NCBI GenBank assembly: GCA_021801705.1
Contig: JAJYXP010000003.1
Span: forward strand, 1 to 41,414
Reading direction: 5' to 3'
DNA length: 41,414 bases
Source of the DNA: Pseudomonadota bacterium
Lineage (GTDB): Bacteria > Pseudomonadota > Gammaproteobacteria > Burkholderiales > Sulfuricellaceae
Made by a program: the position numbers and the translations under genes. Shown here one piece after another: positions 16,786 through 24,376 of this stretch. How positions within the stretch are numbered: the stretch's first letter is position 1; each line of letters starts with the position of its first letter. The notes under the pieces are model-generated. The model did not search any database. It was given only the letters and a program-made list of their open reading frames with translations, and was not told where the DNA came from.

Positions 16786-18123
16786 TCAGTCGCCCGCCAC
16801 CGTCATCTTCTCGACCAGCACCGAGCCGCACTGCTTCGAACCCTGGACCAGGACATCGGTGCCGGCCGCTGCGATGTGCCTGAACATGTCCCTGAGGTTG
16901 CCGGCAATGGTGACCTCCTCCACCGGATACTGGATTACGCCGTTTTCCACCCAGTAACCGGCCGCGCCGCGGGAGTAATCCCCGGTCACCGGGTTGACGC
17001 CGTGGCCGAGCAGCTCGGTCACCACCAGTCCGGTGTTCATCATTTTCAGCAGGCCGGCGAAATCCTGTCCGCTGCTCTCGAGGATCAGATTGTGGTTGCC
17101 GCCGGCGTTGCCGGTGGAGGCCATGCCCAGTTTGCGCGCCGAATAGCTGCCCAGGAAATAGCCCTGCAACACGCCATCCTTCACCAGGTCGCGCGCATGG
17201 GTGGCGACGCCCTCGTTGTCGAACGGGCTGCTGGCCAGCCCCTTGGGGATGTGCGGCAATTCCCGGATTTGAACGAAGGGAGCGAAAATGGGCTGGCCCA
17301 GACTGTCGAGCAGAAAAGAGGATTTGCGGTACAGGCTGCTGCCGCTGACGGCGCCGACCAGGTGCCCGATCAAGCCGGACGCGATCGGCGCTTCGAACAG
17401 CACCGGGCATTCGGTGGTCTTGATCTTGCGCGCGCCAAGCCGCCGTACGGTGCGCTCGCCGGCCTTGCGGCCGACTGCTTCGGCGCTTTCCAGGTCGGAC
17501 GCGTCGCGCCGCGAGCTGTACCAGTAATCGCGCTGCATGCCGCCATCCTCGGCAATCACCGCGCAACTGACGCTGTGCCGCGAGGACGGATAGCCGGCGA
17601 GAAAGCCCAGGCTGTTGCCATACATGAACAGCGCTTCCTGGGTGGAAACGGAAGCGCCCTCTGAATTTTCGATGCGCTTGTCCACCGCGAACGCGGCGGC
17701 CTCGCACTCCTTTGCCAAATCGATCGCCCGCTCCACCGATAAATCCCACGGGTGGTAGAGACTGAGGTCGGGGATCTCTTTGGCCAGCAGGTCTTCGTCG
17801 GCCAGGCCGGCGAATTCGTCGCTGGCGGTGTATCTGGCGATGCTCACCGCGGCCGCGACGGTATCCCTGATCGCCTCCGGCGCAAGGTCGGACGTGCTGG
17901 CGTGGCCGCGTTTCTGGCCGAAATAGACGCTTACGCCCAAGCCCTTGTCGCGGCTGTATTCGATGGTTTCAACTTCGCCGCGGCGCACCGAGACATTCTG
18001 GCCGAAGCCCAGGGAAACCTCGGCTTCGCAGGCGCTGGCACCGGAATGCTTGGCCTGGTTCAAAATGTCGCGAGTGACCTGGCTCAGCGTTTCGATGGAA
18101 TAGGAAAAACGGGAATCTGACAC
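16786..18123 (-). CDS. pmbA: metalloprotease PmbA (TldE)
   Basis: 445 residues from a GTG at 18123, preceded by GAGGTG; the E. coli protein is about 450. PmbA/TldE pairs with TldD to process microcin precursors and degrade CcdA. Signatures: VSVRRGEVETIEYSRDKGLG, ARKIKTTECPVLFEAPIASG, SSPFDNEGVATH, GYFLGSYSARKLGMASTGNA, GHGVNPVTGDYSRGAAGYWV. As in the family, PmbA lacks the HExxxH metal site carried by TldD. A longer open frame upstream is antisense to darP and mog and is not coding. Confidence 0.95.
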   Translation of the reverse strand: MSDSRFSYSIETLSQVTRDILNQAKHSGASACEAEVSLGFGQNVSVRRGEVETIEYSRDKGLGVSVYFGQKRGHASTSDLAPEAIRDTVAAAVSIARYTASDEFAGLADEDLLAKEIPDLSLYHPWDLSVERAIDLAKECEAAAFAVDKRIENSEGASVSTQEALFMYGNSLGFLAGYPSSRHSVSCAVIAEDGGMQRDYWYSSRRDASDLESAEAVGRKAGERTVRRLGARKIKTTECPVLFEAPIASGLIGHLVGAVSGSSLYRKSSFLLDSLGQPIFAPFVQIRELPHIPKGLASSPFDNEGVATHARDLVKDGVLQGYFLGSYSARKLGMASTGNAGGNHNLILESSGQDFAGLLKMMNTGLVVTELLGHGVNPVTGDYSRGAAGYWVENGVIQYPVEEVTIAGNLRDMFRHIAAAGTDVLVQGSKQCGSVLVEKMTVAGD

Positions 18124-18208
18124 GCGCACCTCGAAAGTTTCAGCAACAGCGTGCTGAATGCTCAATGAAAAGCGGCTATCATAGCAATTTTGGTACCATT
18201 TGCGAAAC

Positions 18209-18757
18209 ATGACGGATTTAGAACCCAACGATTCCGGCAGCCTGCCGGATGTGCCCAGCAAGACTAGGCGCAAACAGGAAATGCACGCCCTGCAGGGGAT
18301 CGGCAAAGAACTGGCGGGACTGCACAAGGACAAGCTGGCGCAACTGAGCCTGCCGGAAAACCTGGCCGACGCCCTCGCCGAATTCAAACGCCTCAGCCGC
18401 CACGAGGCACGCCGCCGCCAGTTGCAATACATTGGCAAGCTGATGCGCACGGTGGATGCCGAACCGATCCAGGCCAAGCTGGACGAGTGGAACGATGTCA
18501 CGCACGCCCAGGCAGCCAAGTTCCACCTGGTGGAGCAGTGGCGCGATCGCCTGCTGGCCGGCAATGAAGCCTTGAGCGATCTTGCCATGGAATACGCCCA
18601 CGCCGACATCCAGCAAATCCGCACCCTGATACGCAACGCGCAGCGGGAAGCCGAGGCCGGCAAGCCGCCGAAGAGCAGCCGTTTGCTGTTCAAGCTGCTG
18701 CGCGCGGCGATTCTCGATGAGAAGGCTAACAACGAAGACAGTCCGGAGCAGGAATGA
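18209..18757 (+). CDS. darP: ribosome-associated protein DarP (YjgA, DUF615)
   Basis: 182 residues, highly charged and helical. The DUF615 pattern is visible: SKTRRKQEMHALQGIGKELAGL, FKRLSRHEARRRQLQYIGKLMR, LVEQWRDRLL and RSRLLFKLLR-like end (SSRLLFKLLRAAI). The family acts in late 50S subunit assembly around the peptidyl-transferase centre. It is divergent from pmbA, the standard arrangement, and overlaps mog by 4 nt. ATG at 18209 preferred over the TTG at 18200; no strong ribosome binding site. Confidence 0.93.
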   Translation: MTDLEPNDSGSLPDVPSKTRRKQEMHALQGIGKELAGLHKDKLAQLSLPENLADALAEFKRLSRHEARRRQLQYIGKLMRTVDAEPIQAKLDEWNDVTHAQAAKFHLVEQWRDRLLAGNEALSDLAMEYAHADIQQIRTLIRNAQREAEAGKPPKSSRLLFKLLRAAILDEKANNEDSPEQE

Positions 18758-19311
18758 ACAGCGAAAATACCGCGCTCATCGGCCTGGTCACCATCAGCGA
18801 CCGCGCCACCCAGGGCGTTTATGAAGATCAGGGTATCCCGGCTCTGAAGGACTGGCTCGGCAACGCGCTCGCCACACCCTGGCAAGCCGTTATCCGGCTG
18901 ATTCCCGACGAGCAGGCACAGATTGAGGCCACCCTGCGCGAACTGGCGGACACCGCCGGCTGCTGCCTGGTGCTCACCACCGGCGGCACCGGCCCGGCCC
19001 CGCGCGACGTCACCCCGGAGGCAACCCTGGCGGTAGCGGACAAAGTGCTGCCGGGCTTCGGCGAACAGATGCGGGCCGTTAGCCTGAAATACGTGCCCAC
19101 CGCCATTCTCTCGCGCCAGGTCGGGGCGGTGCGCGGAAAATGCCTGATCATCAACCTGCCGGGACAACCCAAGGCGATCAAGGAAACCTTGGACGGTGTG
19201 TTCGCCGCCGTACCCTACTGCATCGACCTGATCGGCGGACCTTATCTGGAAACGCGGGAAGAGGCGGTCAAGGCGTTCCGCCCCAAATCGGCGCTCCGCC
19301 CGAAAAGCTGA
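18754..19311 (+). CDS. mog: molybdopterin adenylyltransferase
   Basis: 185 residues of the MoaB/Mog fold: ALIGLVTISDRA (about 7-18), VYEDQGIPAL, VLTTGGTGPAPRDVTPEAT (about 72-90), and INLPGQPKAIKE. Mog adenylates molybdopterin before molybdate insertion. It starts within the darP stop (ATGA). The PAPRD variant fits Mog better than MoaB. Confidence 0.93.
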   Translation: MNSENTALIGLVTISDRATQGVYEDQGIPALKDWLGNALATPWQAVIRLIPDEQAQIEATLRELADTAGCCLVLTTGGTGPAPRDVTPEATLAVADKVLPGFGEQMRAVSLKYVPTAILSRQVGAVRGKCLIINLPGQPKAIKETLDGVFAAVPYCIDLIGGPYLETREEAVKAFRPKSALRPKS

Positions 19312-19360
19312 AGACAACACGGCTGGCAGCTTACCGTGCTACGCTTAAGTCGCCGAAAAC

Positions 19361-20611
19361 ATGGGCAAGCTCAGCCAAATGCTGTTACGAAAAATCATCC
19401 CCCTGTTGTTGCTGCTCATTCCTCTCTCCGCCGAAGCCATTGCGGAAGGAAACAACGCATCGACTGACGAGGGCATCCGTTTTTCTTGCAAGCCCGGCCA
19501 ACTTGAAACCATAGCGTCCGACATGGAGACCTACCTCGCCGCCTTGGGAGTCGCCCCTGATCTGGTCGTGAAAAAAGCGGATCGAACGAGTGGCGCCGTG
19601 GTTTACACGCTGAATACGCCTAAAGAAGACTCTAGCACGCTCGATCTTAAAGACAGGCCAGAACTGCAGATCCGGGACGACATCGTAAGCCTCCCCACGA
19701 AGCGCGGAAAAGAGAAAAAAGTCCATACCGTTTCGAAAAAGGAAATTTTGCTGGCGCTTCTTCAACACGGACGGCTAACAGAGTTCAAGGACGGCGCCTG
19801 CGATGTGGAAGCCCTGAAGGACCACGTAGGCATCCGCCAAAACACAGTAGCCTGGGCGGAAAACCTGAATTGGGTTTGGCCTGATGGCAGACCTGCGAAG
19901 TGGAACAACAAATACTGGAAACGCGGCACCCCCAAGCCAGGATACCCCCTGCATGAGGCCCTCAGTGACGTTTTTGTAAACCAGAACAAGTATTCCATCG
20001 GTTGCTACACGGCCACCAAGATTGTAGTAATACAAGGGGTACTGGATTATTACCGCCGCATCAAGAAAGACCCGGCGCAACTAAAGCGATTGGAAAATCG
20101 GCTTTCCATTGATAAAGAGCCCCTGGTGAATATCGAGCCGGGAAAAATGTGGGACTTCGAAAAAGATTTCGATCCACGGGAACTCAATCGTCCAGGGAAA
20201 CTTCTGAAAATCGAATCCGGCGCCGCCCCAAAGAATTTTGTTCCTGGAGACTGGGTTCATTTTTTAAATACCGACCCGGTCACCTATGAAAAAACGGGCT
20301 ACGAGGGTTCCAACCCGATTTACTTGGGGCGAAACAAATTTGCCGATTACTTTAACGATAACGATCACTCCTACACCTACCAGCAGAAAGCGGATGAAGT
20401 GTACCAGTGGAGAAATGGCGTTTTCAGCCGCTCTCGCGACTTTGCAAAGATAAAGCCGCTCAGCCCCCGGGATATGGAACGTTTAAGCAAAACCCATGCA
20501 GAAGGCGGGATACTTAGAGATATCAGGGTCTTACCATATTTTTTCGGGTATGAGGCGTTGCCGGTTTGGGGTTCTCCCCCATCTTTTGAAATAGCCCGTC
20601 AACCCCGGTAA
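19361..20611 (+). CDS. secreted Tgl-like protein (putative protein-glutamine gamma-glutamyltransferase fold)
   Basis: 416 residues with a Sec signal peptide (LLRKIIPLLLLLIPLSAEA). A C-terminal region from about 200 to 360 resembles Bacillus Tgl spore transglutaminase, as I remember it: YSIGCYTATKIVVIQGVLDY (C215 at the place of Tgl C116), VPGDWVHFLN (296-303) and a YEGSNPIYLGRNKFA block (314-328) for the Tgl WRGENVILLGEDKY block. The glutamates at the Tgl 115 and 187 positions would be Gly214 and Ser318, with Glu315 nearby. Either the active site is rearranged or this is a relative with another activity. Codon use is more AT-rich than its neighbours. Stand-alone, 49 nt after mog. Confidence 0.55.
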   Translation: MGKLSQMLLRKIIPLLLLLIPLSAEAIAEGNNASTDEGIRFSCKPGQLETIASDMETYLAALGVAPDLVVKKADRTSGAVVYTLNTPKEDSSTLDLKDRPELQIRDDIVSLPTKRGKEKKVHTVSKKEILLALLQHGRLTEFKDGACDVEALKDHVGIRQNTVAWAENLNWVWPDGRPAKWNNKYWKRGTPKPGYPLHEALSDVFVNQNKYSIGCYTATKIVVIQGVLDYYRRIKKDPAQLKRLENRLSIDKEPLVNIEPGKMWDFEKDFDPRELNRPGKLLKIESGAAPKNFVPGDWVHFLNTDPVTYEKTGYEGSNPIYLGRNKFADYFNDNDHSYTYQQKADEVYQWRNGVFSRSRDFAKIKPLSPRDMERLSKTHAEGGILRDIRVLPYFFGYEALPVWGSPPSFEIARQPR

Positions 20612-20656
20612 GAGCAGTTGAACCGCCAGGGCGAGAATAAATCCGCGTAATCTTGC

Positions 20657-20685
20657 TTTACAGCTCCCGGATAATGGATGCTAAA
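20657..20685 (+). promoter_or_regulatory. candidate hupB promoter
   Basis: TTTACA (20657-20662) and GCTAAA (20680-20685) are spaced by 17 nt, predicting a start near 20692 and a leader of about 37 nt. Matches are moderate (5/6 and 4/6). Confidence 0.4.
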
Positions 20686-20728
20686 CTCTCGAACACTGCA
20701 TGAGGCAGTCATTCACAAAGGGATCAAC

Positions 20729-21013
20729 ATGAACAGAAAAGAACTCGTAGACGCATTGGCCGTCAAGACAGGCAGCACCAAAGCAGACGCTGACCGCAAC
20801 ATAGCCGCGCTGATCGAAATCATCGGCAGCACACTGAAAAATGGCGACAATATTGCTCTGGTCGGTTTCGGCACCTTCGAAGTACGCAAGCGTGCGGCGC
20901 GCACCGGCCGCAATCCCAAGACTGGCGAAGAACTGAAAATCAAAGCATCCAAGGTGCCGGCTTTCAAAGCCGGCGCTACGCTGAAAGCCATAGTGAGCGG
21001 CGTCAAGAAGTAA
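20729..21013 (+). CDS. hupB: nucleoid protein HU-beta
   Basis: 94 residues with the HU/IHF fold: MNRKELVDALAVKTGSTKAD, the body VGFGTFEVRKRAARTGRNP with the DNA-embracing arm, and KIKASKVPAFKAG. It bends and compacts DNA. AAGGGATC lies just before the ATG; the upstream extension of the frame is not coding. Confidence 0.96.
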   Translation: MNRKELVDALAVKTGSTKADADRNIAALIEIIGSTLKNGDNIALVGFGTFEVRKRAARTGRNPKTGEELKIKASKVPAFKAGATLKAIVSGVKK

Positions 21014-21023
21014 ATCATCTGTT

Positions 21024-21054
21024 TTATGCGCCAGCCGCGAGGGCTGGCGCATAA
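21024..21054. terminator. hairpin after hupB
   Basis: TTATGCGCCAGCC (21024-21036) pairs perfectly with GGCTGGCGCATAA (21042-21054) around a 5-nt loop: a 13-bp stem, 11 nt after the hupB stop. Only weak A/T tails flank it, so it may serve both hupB and the convergent gene. Confidence 0.65.
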
Positions 21055-21096
21055 ATCGAACCTCCGCTACTGGCCGAGAGAGTCCATTCCCGCTGC

Positions 21097-21552
21097 TTAA
21101 CGATGTCCCGGGTGGTGACCGCGCGGGGCCATCTGCGCGTCGAATACCTTCTGTTGCTCGGGCGTCAGGACTGCGTAAAACTCCTTGACGGCGGCGGCGC
21201 GGGTTTCCATCCGCGTCTCGCCCTCCTTCATCATGGCAAGCATTTTATCCATGCGCTCCGGCGCGTGCAGCGCGGCCATTTTTTCCCGCTCCGGCCGATT
21301 CTGCATGCCGACCGATTTCATCTTGGCGGCAAACTCTTTCCACGCCCCTTCCTGCTCGGCACTGAGCTTGAGCGCAGCGTGCATGGCGGCATGGCGCTTC
21401 TCCATAAATTCCGCGAACTTGGCTTTGTCGCCACGGAATGACATCGGCCCCATGTGGTCGCAATCGGACATGCCGGCGGACACGGAGAATGCGGCAGTTC
21501 CCAGGCCTATGGCCGTCAGGCTGACGAGAGCGGTTTTAGCTAGCTTGTTCAT
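21097..21552 (-). CDS. Spy/CpxP-like periplasmic protein (LTxxQ motif)
   Basis: 151 residues: signal peptide MNKLAKTALVSLTAIGLGTA up to about AFSVSA, then a helical Met-, His- and Lys-rich mature protein with FAEFMEKRHAAMHAALKLS and the LTxxQ motif in LTPEQQKVFDAQ near the end. Such proteins are periplasmic chaperones or inhibitors of envelope-stress kinases. The ATG at 21552 has AGGAG upstream. It is divergent from a two-component system, matching the cpxP/cpxRA layout. Confidence 0.85.
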   Translation of the reverse strand: MNKLAKTALVSLTAIGLGTAAFSVSAGMSDCDHMGPMSFRGDKAKFAEFMEKRHAAMHAALKLSAEQEGAWKEFAAKMKSVGMQNRPEREKMAALHAPERMDKMLAMMKEGETRMETRAAAVKEFYAVLTPEQQKVFDAQMAPRGHHPGHR

Positions 21553-21660
21553 GATTGAATCTCCTGAATGTTTACGGTCTGTGGGTCGTGCACACTGCAC
21601 GCTACACATTTCATCAAACCCATGTGTCGGGGATGTTTCGGGCGGGAGGCAATATGTATG

Positions 21661-21734
21661 GAATTGTATACACGCAGGCTTGTTTTGTATCGCCATGTAT
21701 CAGCGCAGACGCCGGATACAAGCCGTTACAATTC
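21661..21734. promoter_or_regulatory. inverted repeats in the divergent spy-like / response-regulator gap
   Basis: GAATTGTA (21661-21668) is mirrored by TACAATTC (21727-21734), and GGCTTG-TTTT-GTATC (21677-21691) by GATACAAGCC (21715-21724). GTATC/TGTATC half-sites repeat. The arrangement lies midway in the 221-bp divergent gap, where an OmpR-type dimer controlling both sides would bind. Confidence 0.45.
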
Positions 21735-21773
21735 AGCGGTACTTAAGTGATCCGACCTTGGCATAATGGCCAC

Positions 21774-22502
21774 ATGGAATCGACCCCCCACATCCTGGTC
21801 GTGGACGACGACCGCGAAATTCGCACCCTTTTAGCCGAATACCTCGACGGCAACGGCTGCAGGACGGCGACGGCCGCCAATGGCGCGGAGATGTCGCATG
21901 TGCTGGACATTTCCCGCATCGATCTCATCGTGCTCGACCTGACCCTGCCGGGCGAGGATGGCCTGACGCTATGCCGCAACCTGCGGGCGCGTTCCAGCCT
22001 GCCCGTGATCATGCTGACCGCGCGCAGCGCACCGCTCGACCGCATTCTCGGGCTGGAAATGGGCGCCGACGACTACCTGCCCAAACCCTTCGAACCGCGC
22101 GAACTGCTCGCCCGAATCCGCAGCGTTCTGCGCCGCACCCAGGCGCTGCCGCCCGGCATGGCAGAAACAGCCGCAACCAGCCTGTATTTCTCCGGCTGGG
22201 CACTCGACCTGACGGCGCGCCACCTGATCAATCCGCAGGGAGTCGTGGTCGCCCTCTCCGGCGCGGAGTTCCGCCTGCTCAAGCTATTTCTCGAACGCCC
22301 CAACCGCGTGCTGAGCCGGGAACAGCTGCTGAACCTGACGCAGGGGCGCGACGCGGAGCCCTTCGACCGCTCGATCGATCTCCAGGTCAGCCGTCTGCGG
22401 CAGAAGCTGGCGGAAGATGCGCGCTCGCCCCAGCTCATCAAGACAGTGCGCAACGAAGGGTATGTGCTGGCGGCATCCGTGACGCCCGAGCCGCGGGCAT
22501 GA
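21774..22502 (+). CDS. OmpR/CpxR-type response regulator
   Basis: 242 residues. Receiver domain 1-120: ILVVDDDREIR (acidic pocket), DLIVLDLTLPGEDG (phospho-Asp), MLTARSAPLDRILGLEMGADDYLPKPF. C-terminal winged helix from about 135 (FRLLKLFLERPNRVLSREQLL ... DRSIDLQVSRLRQKL ... RNEGYVLAA). The ATG at 21774 is the first codon giving a normal start; a GTG at 21747 would add nine residues. Overlaps the kinase gene by 4 nt. Confidence 0.93.
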   Translation: MESTPHILVVDDDREIRTLLAEYLDGNGCRTATAANGAEMSHVLDISRIDLIVLDLTLPGEDGLTLCRNLRARSSLPVIMLTARSAPLDRILGLEMGADDYLPKPFEPRELLARIRSVLRRTQALPPGMAETAATSLYFSGWALDLTARHLINPQGVVVALSGAEFRLLKLFLERPNRVLSREQLLNLTQGRDAEPFDRSIDLQVSRLRQKLAEDARSPQLIKTVRNEGYVLAASVTPEPRA

Positions 22503-23872
22503 AACGCTTTTTCGCCTCGATGGCGGGCCGCGTATTCCTGATCCTGGTGGCGGGCATCGTCGCCTCGGTGGCCCTGACACTGGCGCTCGCCACCGGCGAG
22601 CGGCAGGAAACGATGGCGCGGATGCGGAATGCCCACACCGCCGAACGGGTAGCCCAGCTGGTTCTGGCGCTCGAAGCGGCTCCCGCCGAGGCGAGGCCCG
22701 GGCTTGCCGCCGCCTCGCAGCGCGGGGGCATCCAGGTCAAATTCGAAGCGGCGGCGGCCGGCAATTTGGCCGAGCCCGACCCGGAATTTACCCTGGCACT
22801 GCGCCAGCAACTGGGAGGCGAGCGCAAAATCATCGCGCACAGTACCGACGATACCGGCTGCCGCCCGCCTTCCCGCCCATTCAATGGCGCGACGCGCAAT
22901 CGCCCCATGGTTTGCCGCGCCGTCTATCTGAATCTGCAAGACGGAACGCCGATGCGCCTTACGCTCGCCAGACCGCGGGATATTCATTCCCCTCCGTTCG
23001 GCTTGAACACACTGCCCTATCTGCTGCTCTTTCTCGCTTGCATCAGCGTGCTGGCCTACCTGGTTGCGCGCATGGCGACCCGGCCGCTGAGGCAGCTCGA
23101 ACAGGCCGCCATCGAGCTCGGCCGCGATATCGGGCAAGAACCGCTGCCCGAACGCGGCCCGGCCGAGGTAGCAAACGCCGCGCGGGCATTCAATGCCATG
23201 CAGGCGCGCATCCATCAACATATCCAGGAACGGACCCGCATACTGGCCGCCATTACCCATGACCTGCAAACGCCGCTCACCCGTTTGCGGCTACGGCTTG
23301 AAAAAGTGCCGGACGACACCCTGCGCGAGAAACTGATCGCGGACCTCTCGGCCACTCAGGACATGGTGCGGGAAGGGCTGGATCTGGCGCGCAGCATGGA
23401 TTCCGAAGAAAAACCGCAGCGCCTGGATCTGGACTCCCTGCTCGACAGCGTGTGCGCCGATGCTGCCGATGCGGGGCAAAACGTGACCCTGGCCGGCAAG
23501 ATCAACGCGTCGGTGATGGCACGGCCCGGCGCGCTGAAGCGCTGCCTCACCAACCTGCTGGACAATGCCGTCAAGTACGGCGGCGCCGCCCAGGTTTCGG
23601 CAAGCCGCGAAGGCGCGCAAGCGGTGATCCGCCTGCGCGACCATGGGCCGGGCATCCCGGAGGCATACCTGGAAACGGTTTTCGAGCCCTTCTACCGCAT
23701 GGAAACCTCGCGCTCCCGCGAGACCGGCGGAACGGGGCTGGGGCTCCCCATCGCGCGCAACATCGCCGAGAAGCATGGCGGGACACTCAGGCTGCGGAAC
23801 CATCCTTCAGGCGGGCTGGAAGCCATACTGGCGCTGCCGCTCGAGAAGGCCGTTCGCCCCGGTCGCCTTTGA
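22499..23872 (+). CDS. sensor histidine kinase, CpxA/EnvZ type
   Basis: 457 residues. Membrane segment 1 (about 10-30), a periplasmic domain of about 140 residues with two cysteines, membrane segment 2 (about 172-192), HAMP (TRPLRQLEQAAIELG), H-box ITHDLQTPLTRLRLR with the phospho-His, N-box NLLDNAVKYGG, G1 DHGPGIP, F-box FEPFYRME, G2 GGTGLGLPIA. Partner of the regulator just upstream; the nearby Spy-like gene suggests an envelope signal. Confidence 0.93.
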   Translation: MKRFFASMAGRVFLILVAGIVASVALTLALATGERQETMARMRNAHTAERVAQLVLALEAAPAEARPGLAAASQRGGIQVKFEAAAAGNLAEPDPEFTLALRQQLGGERKIIAHSTDDTGCRPPSRPFNGATRNRPMVCRAVYLNLQDGTPMRLTLARPRDIHSPPFGLNTLPYLLLFLACISVLAYLVARMATRPLRQLEQAAIELGRDIGQEPLPERGPAEVANAARAFNAMQARIHQHIQERTRILAAITHDLQTPLTRLRLRLEKVPDDTLREKLIADLSATQDMVREGLDLARSMDSEEKPQRLDLDSLLDSVCADAADAGQNVTLAGKINASVMARPGALKRCLTNLLDNAVKYGGAAQVSASREGAQAVIRLRDHGPGIPEAYLETVFEPFYRMETSRSRETGGTGLGLPIARNIAEKHGGTLRLRNHPSGGLEAILALPLEKAVRPGRL

Positions 23873-23977
23873 TAAAAAGAGTACCCGAAATCCGGTGCTG
23901 GAAGGCCCGGGTCGGTATACCGCTCTGTGGCAGGAACGGTCACTCACGGATCACTAACCAATGTCTGTTTGATACTG

Positions 23978-24238
23978 TATTCTGTTGAAAAACTCTTTTT
24001 TGGGGTATTTGAAAAAATTCTAGCGATTTCTGGAGCATGCGTCAGTCGCTGATATGGGGGCCTACGGAAATTTGCCCCCAGCTTAACCAAGACCCTATAT
24101 ATCAAGGTATGCACGCTGTTTGAATAGGATTTCCAAGCAGATTAGCTGTAAGTATCCCCCGGCAGAGCCGGGGGGTCTCCCTTGGTAGGCTAGGCAGAAA
24201 TTCGGGACTTTGGAAAATTAGAGTTTTTCAACAGAATA
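23978..24238. mobile_element. MITE-like element / internally deleted IS with terminal inverted repeats
   Basis: TATTCTGTTGAAAAACTCT (23978-23996) and its exact reverse complement (24220-24238) are perfect 19-bp ends. They are flanked by the direct repeat TACTG (23973-23977 and 24239-24243), a credible 5-bp target duplication. There is no transposase gene in the 261 bp. An internal stem TGGGGGC/GCCCCCA (24055-24061, 24074-24080) and a stronger nested hairpin at 24156-24174 are present. Its right end (24190-24238) recurs, inverted and identical over 49 bp, at 41220-41268. IS family not determined. Confidence 0.75.
24146..24189. repeat. REP-like hairpin nested in the element
   Basis: CCCCCGGC (24156-24163) and GCCGGGGG (24167-24174) form an 8-bp stem with loop AGA. 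Comparison with the copy at 41220-41287 shows that these 44 nt are absent there, with only AA at the junction, so the hairpin was probably inserted into this copy. GTAA/GTAG-type tetranucleotides flank the stem, as in REP elements mobilised by RAYT transposases. Confidence 0.6.
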
Positions 24239-24376
24239 TACTGAAAAGCAGGCGTTCAGGCAGAGAGTAACCGGCTCCTTGCGGCCCGTAAGAAACATTC
24301 ACGTCAAGCTCAATACGGGTTTCTTGTACTGCGCCACATCTCGACTCTGCACGGAGCTGCCTGATCACTACACGGA

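Larger units (their letters stand above)
23873..24376. other. 504-bp gap: insertion-element remnant plus unassigned flanks
   Basis: Nothing recognisable in 23873-23972. 23978-24238 is a transposase-less element (separate entry). 24239-24376 contains short open frames but no plausible start with ribosome site and no RNA gene that I can support. Confidence 0.6.

Noticed and set aside
18124-19320. N-terminal 400 codons of the long frame ending in pmbA
   Set aside because: They are antisense to darP and mog and show no protein-like pattern; pmbA starts at the GTG at 18123.
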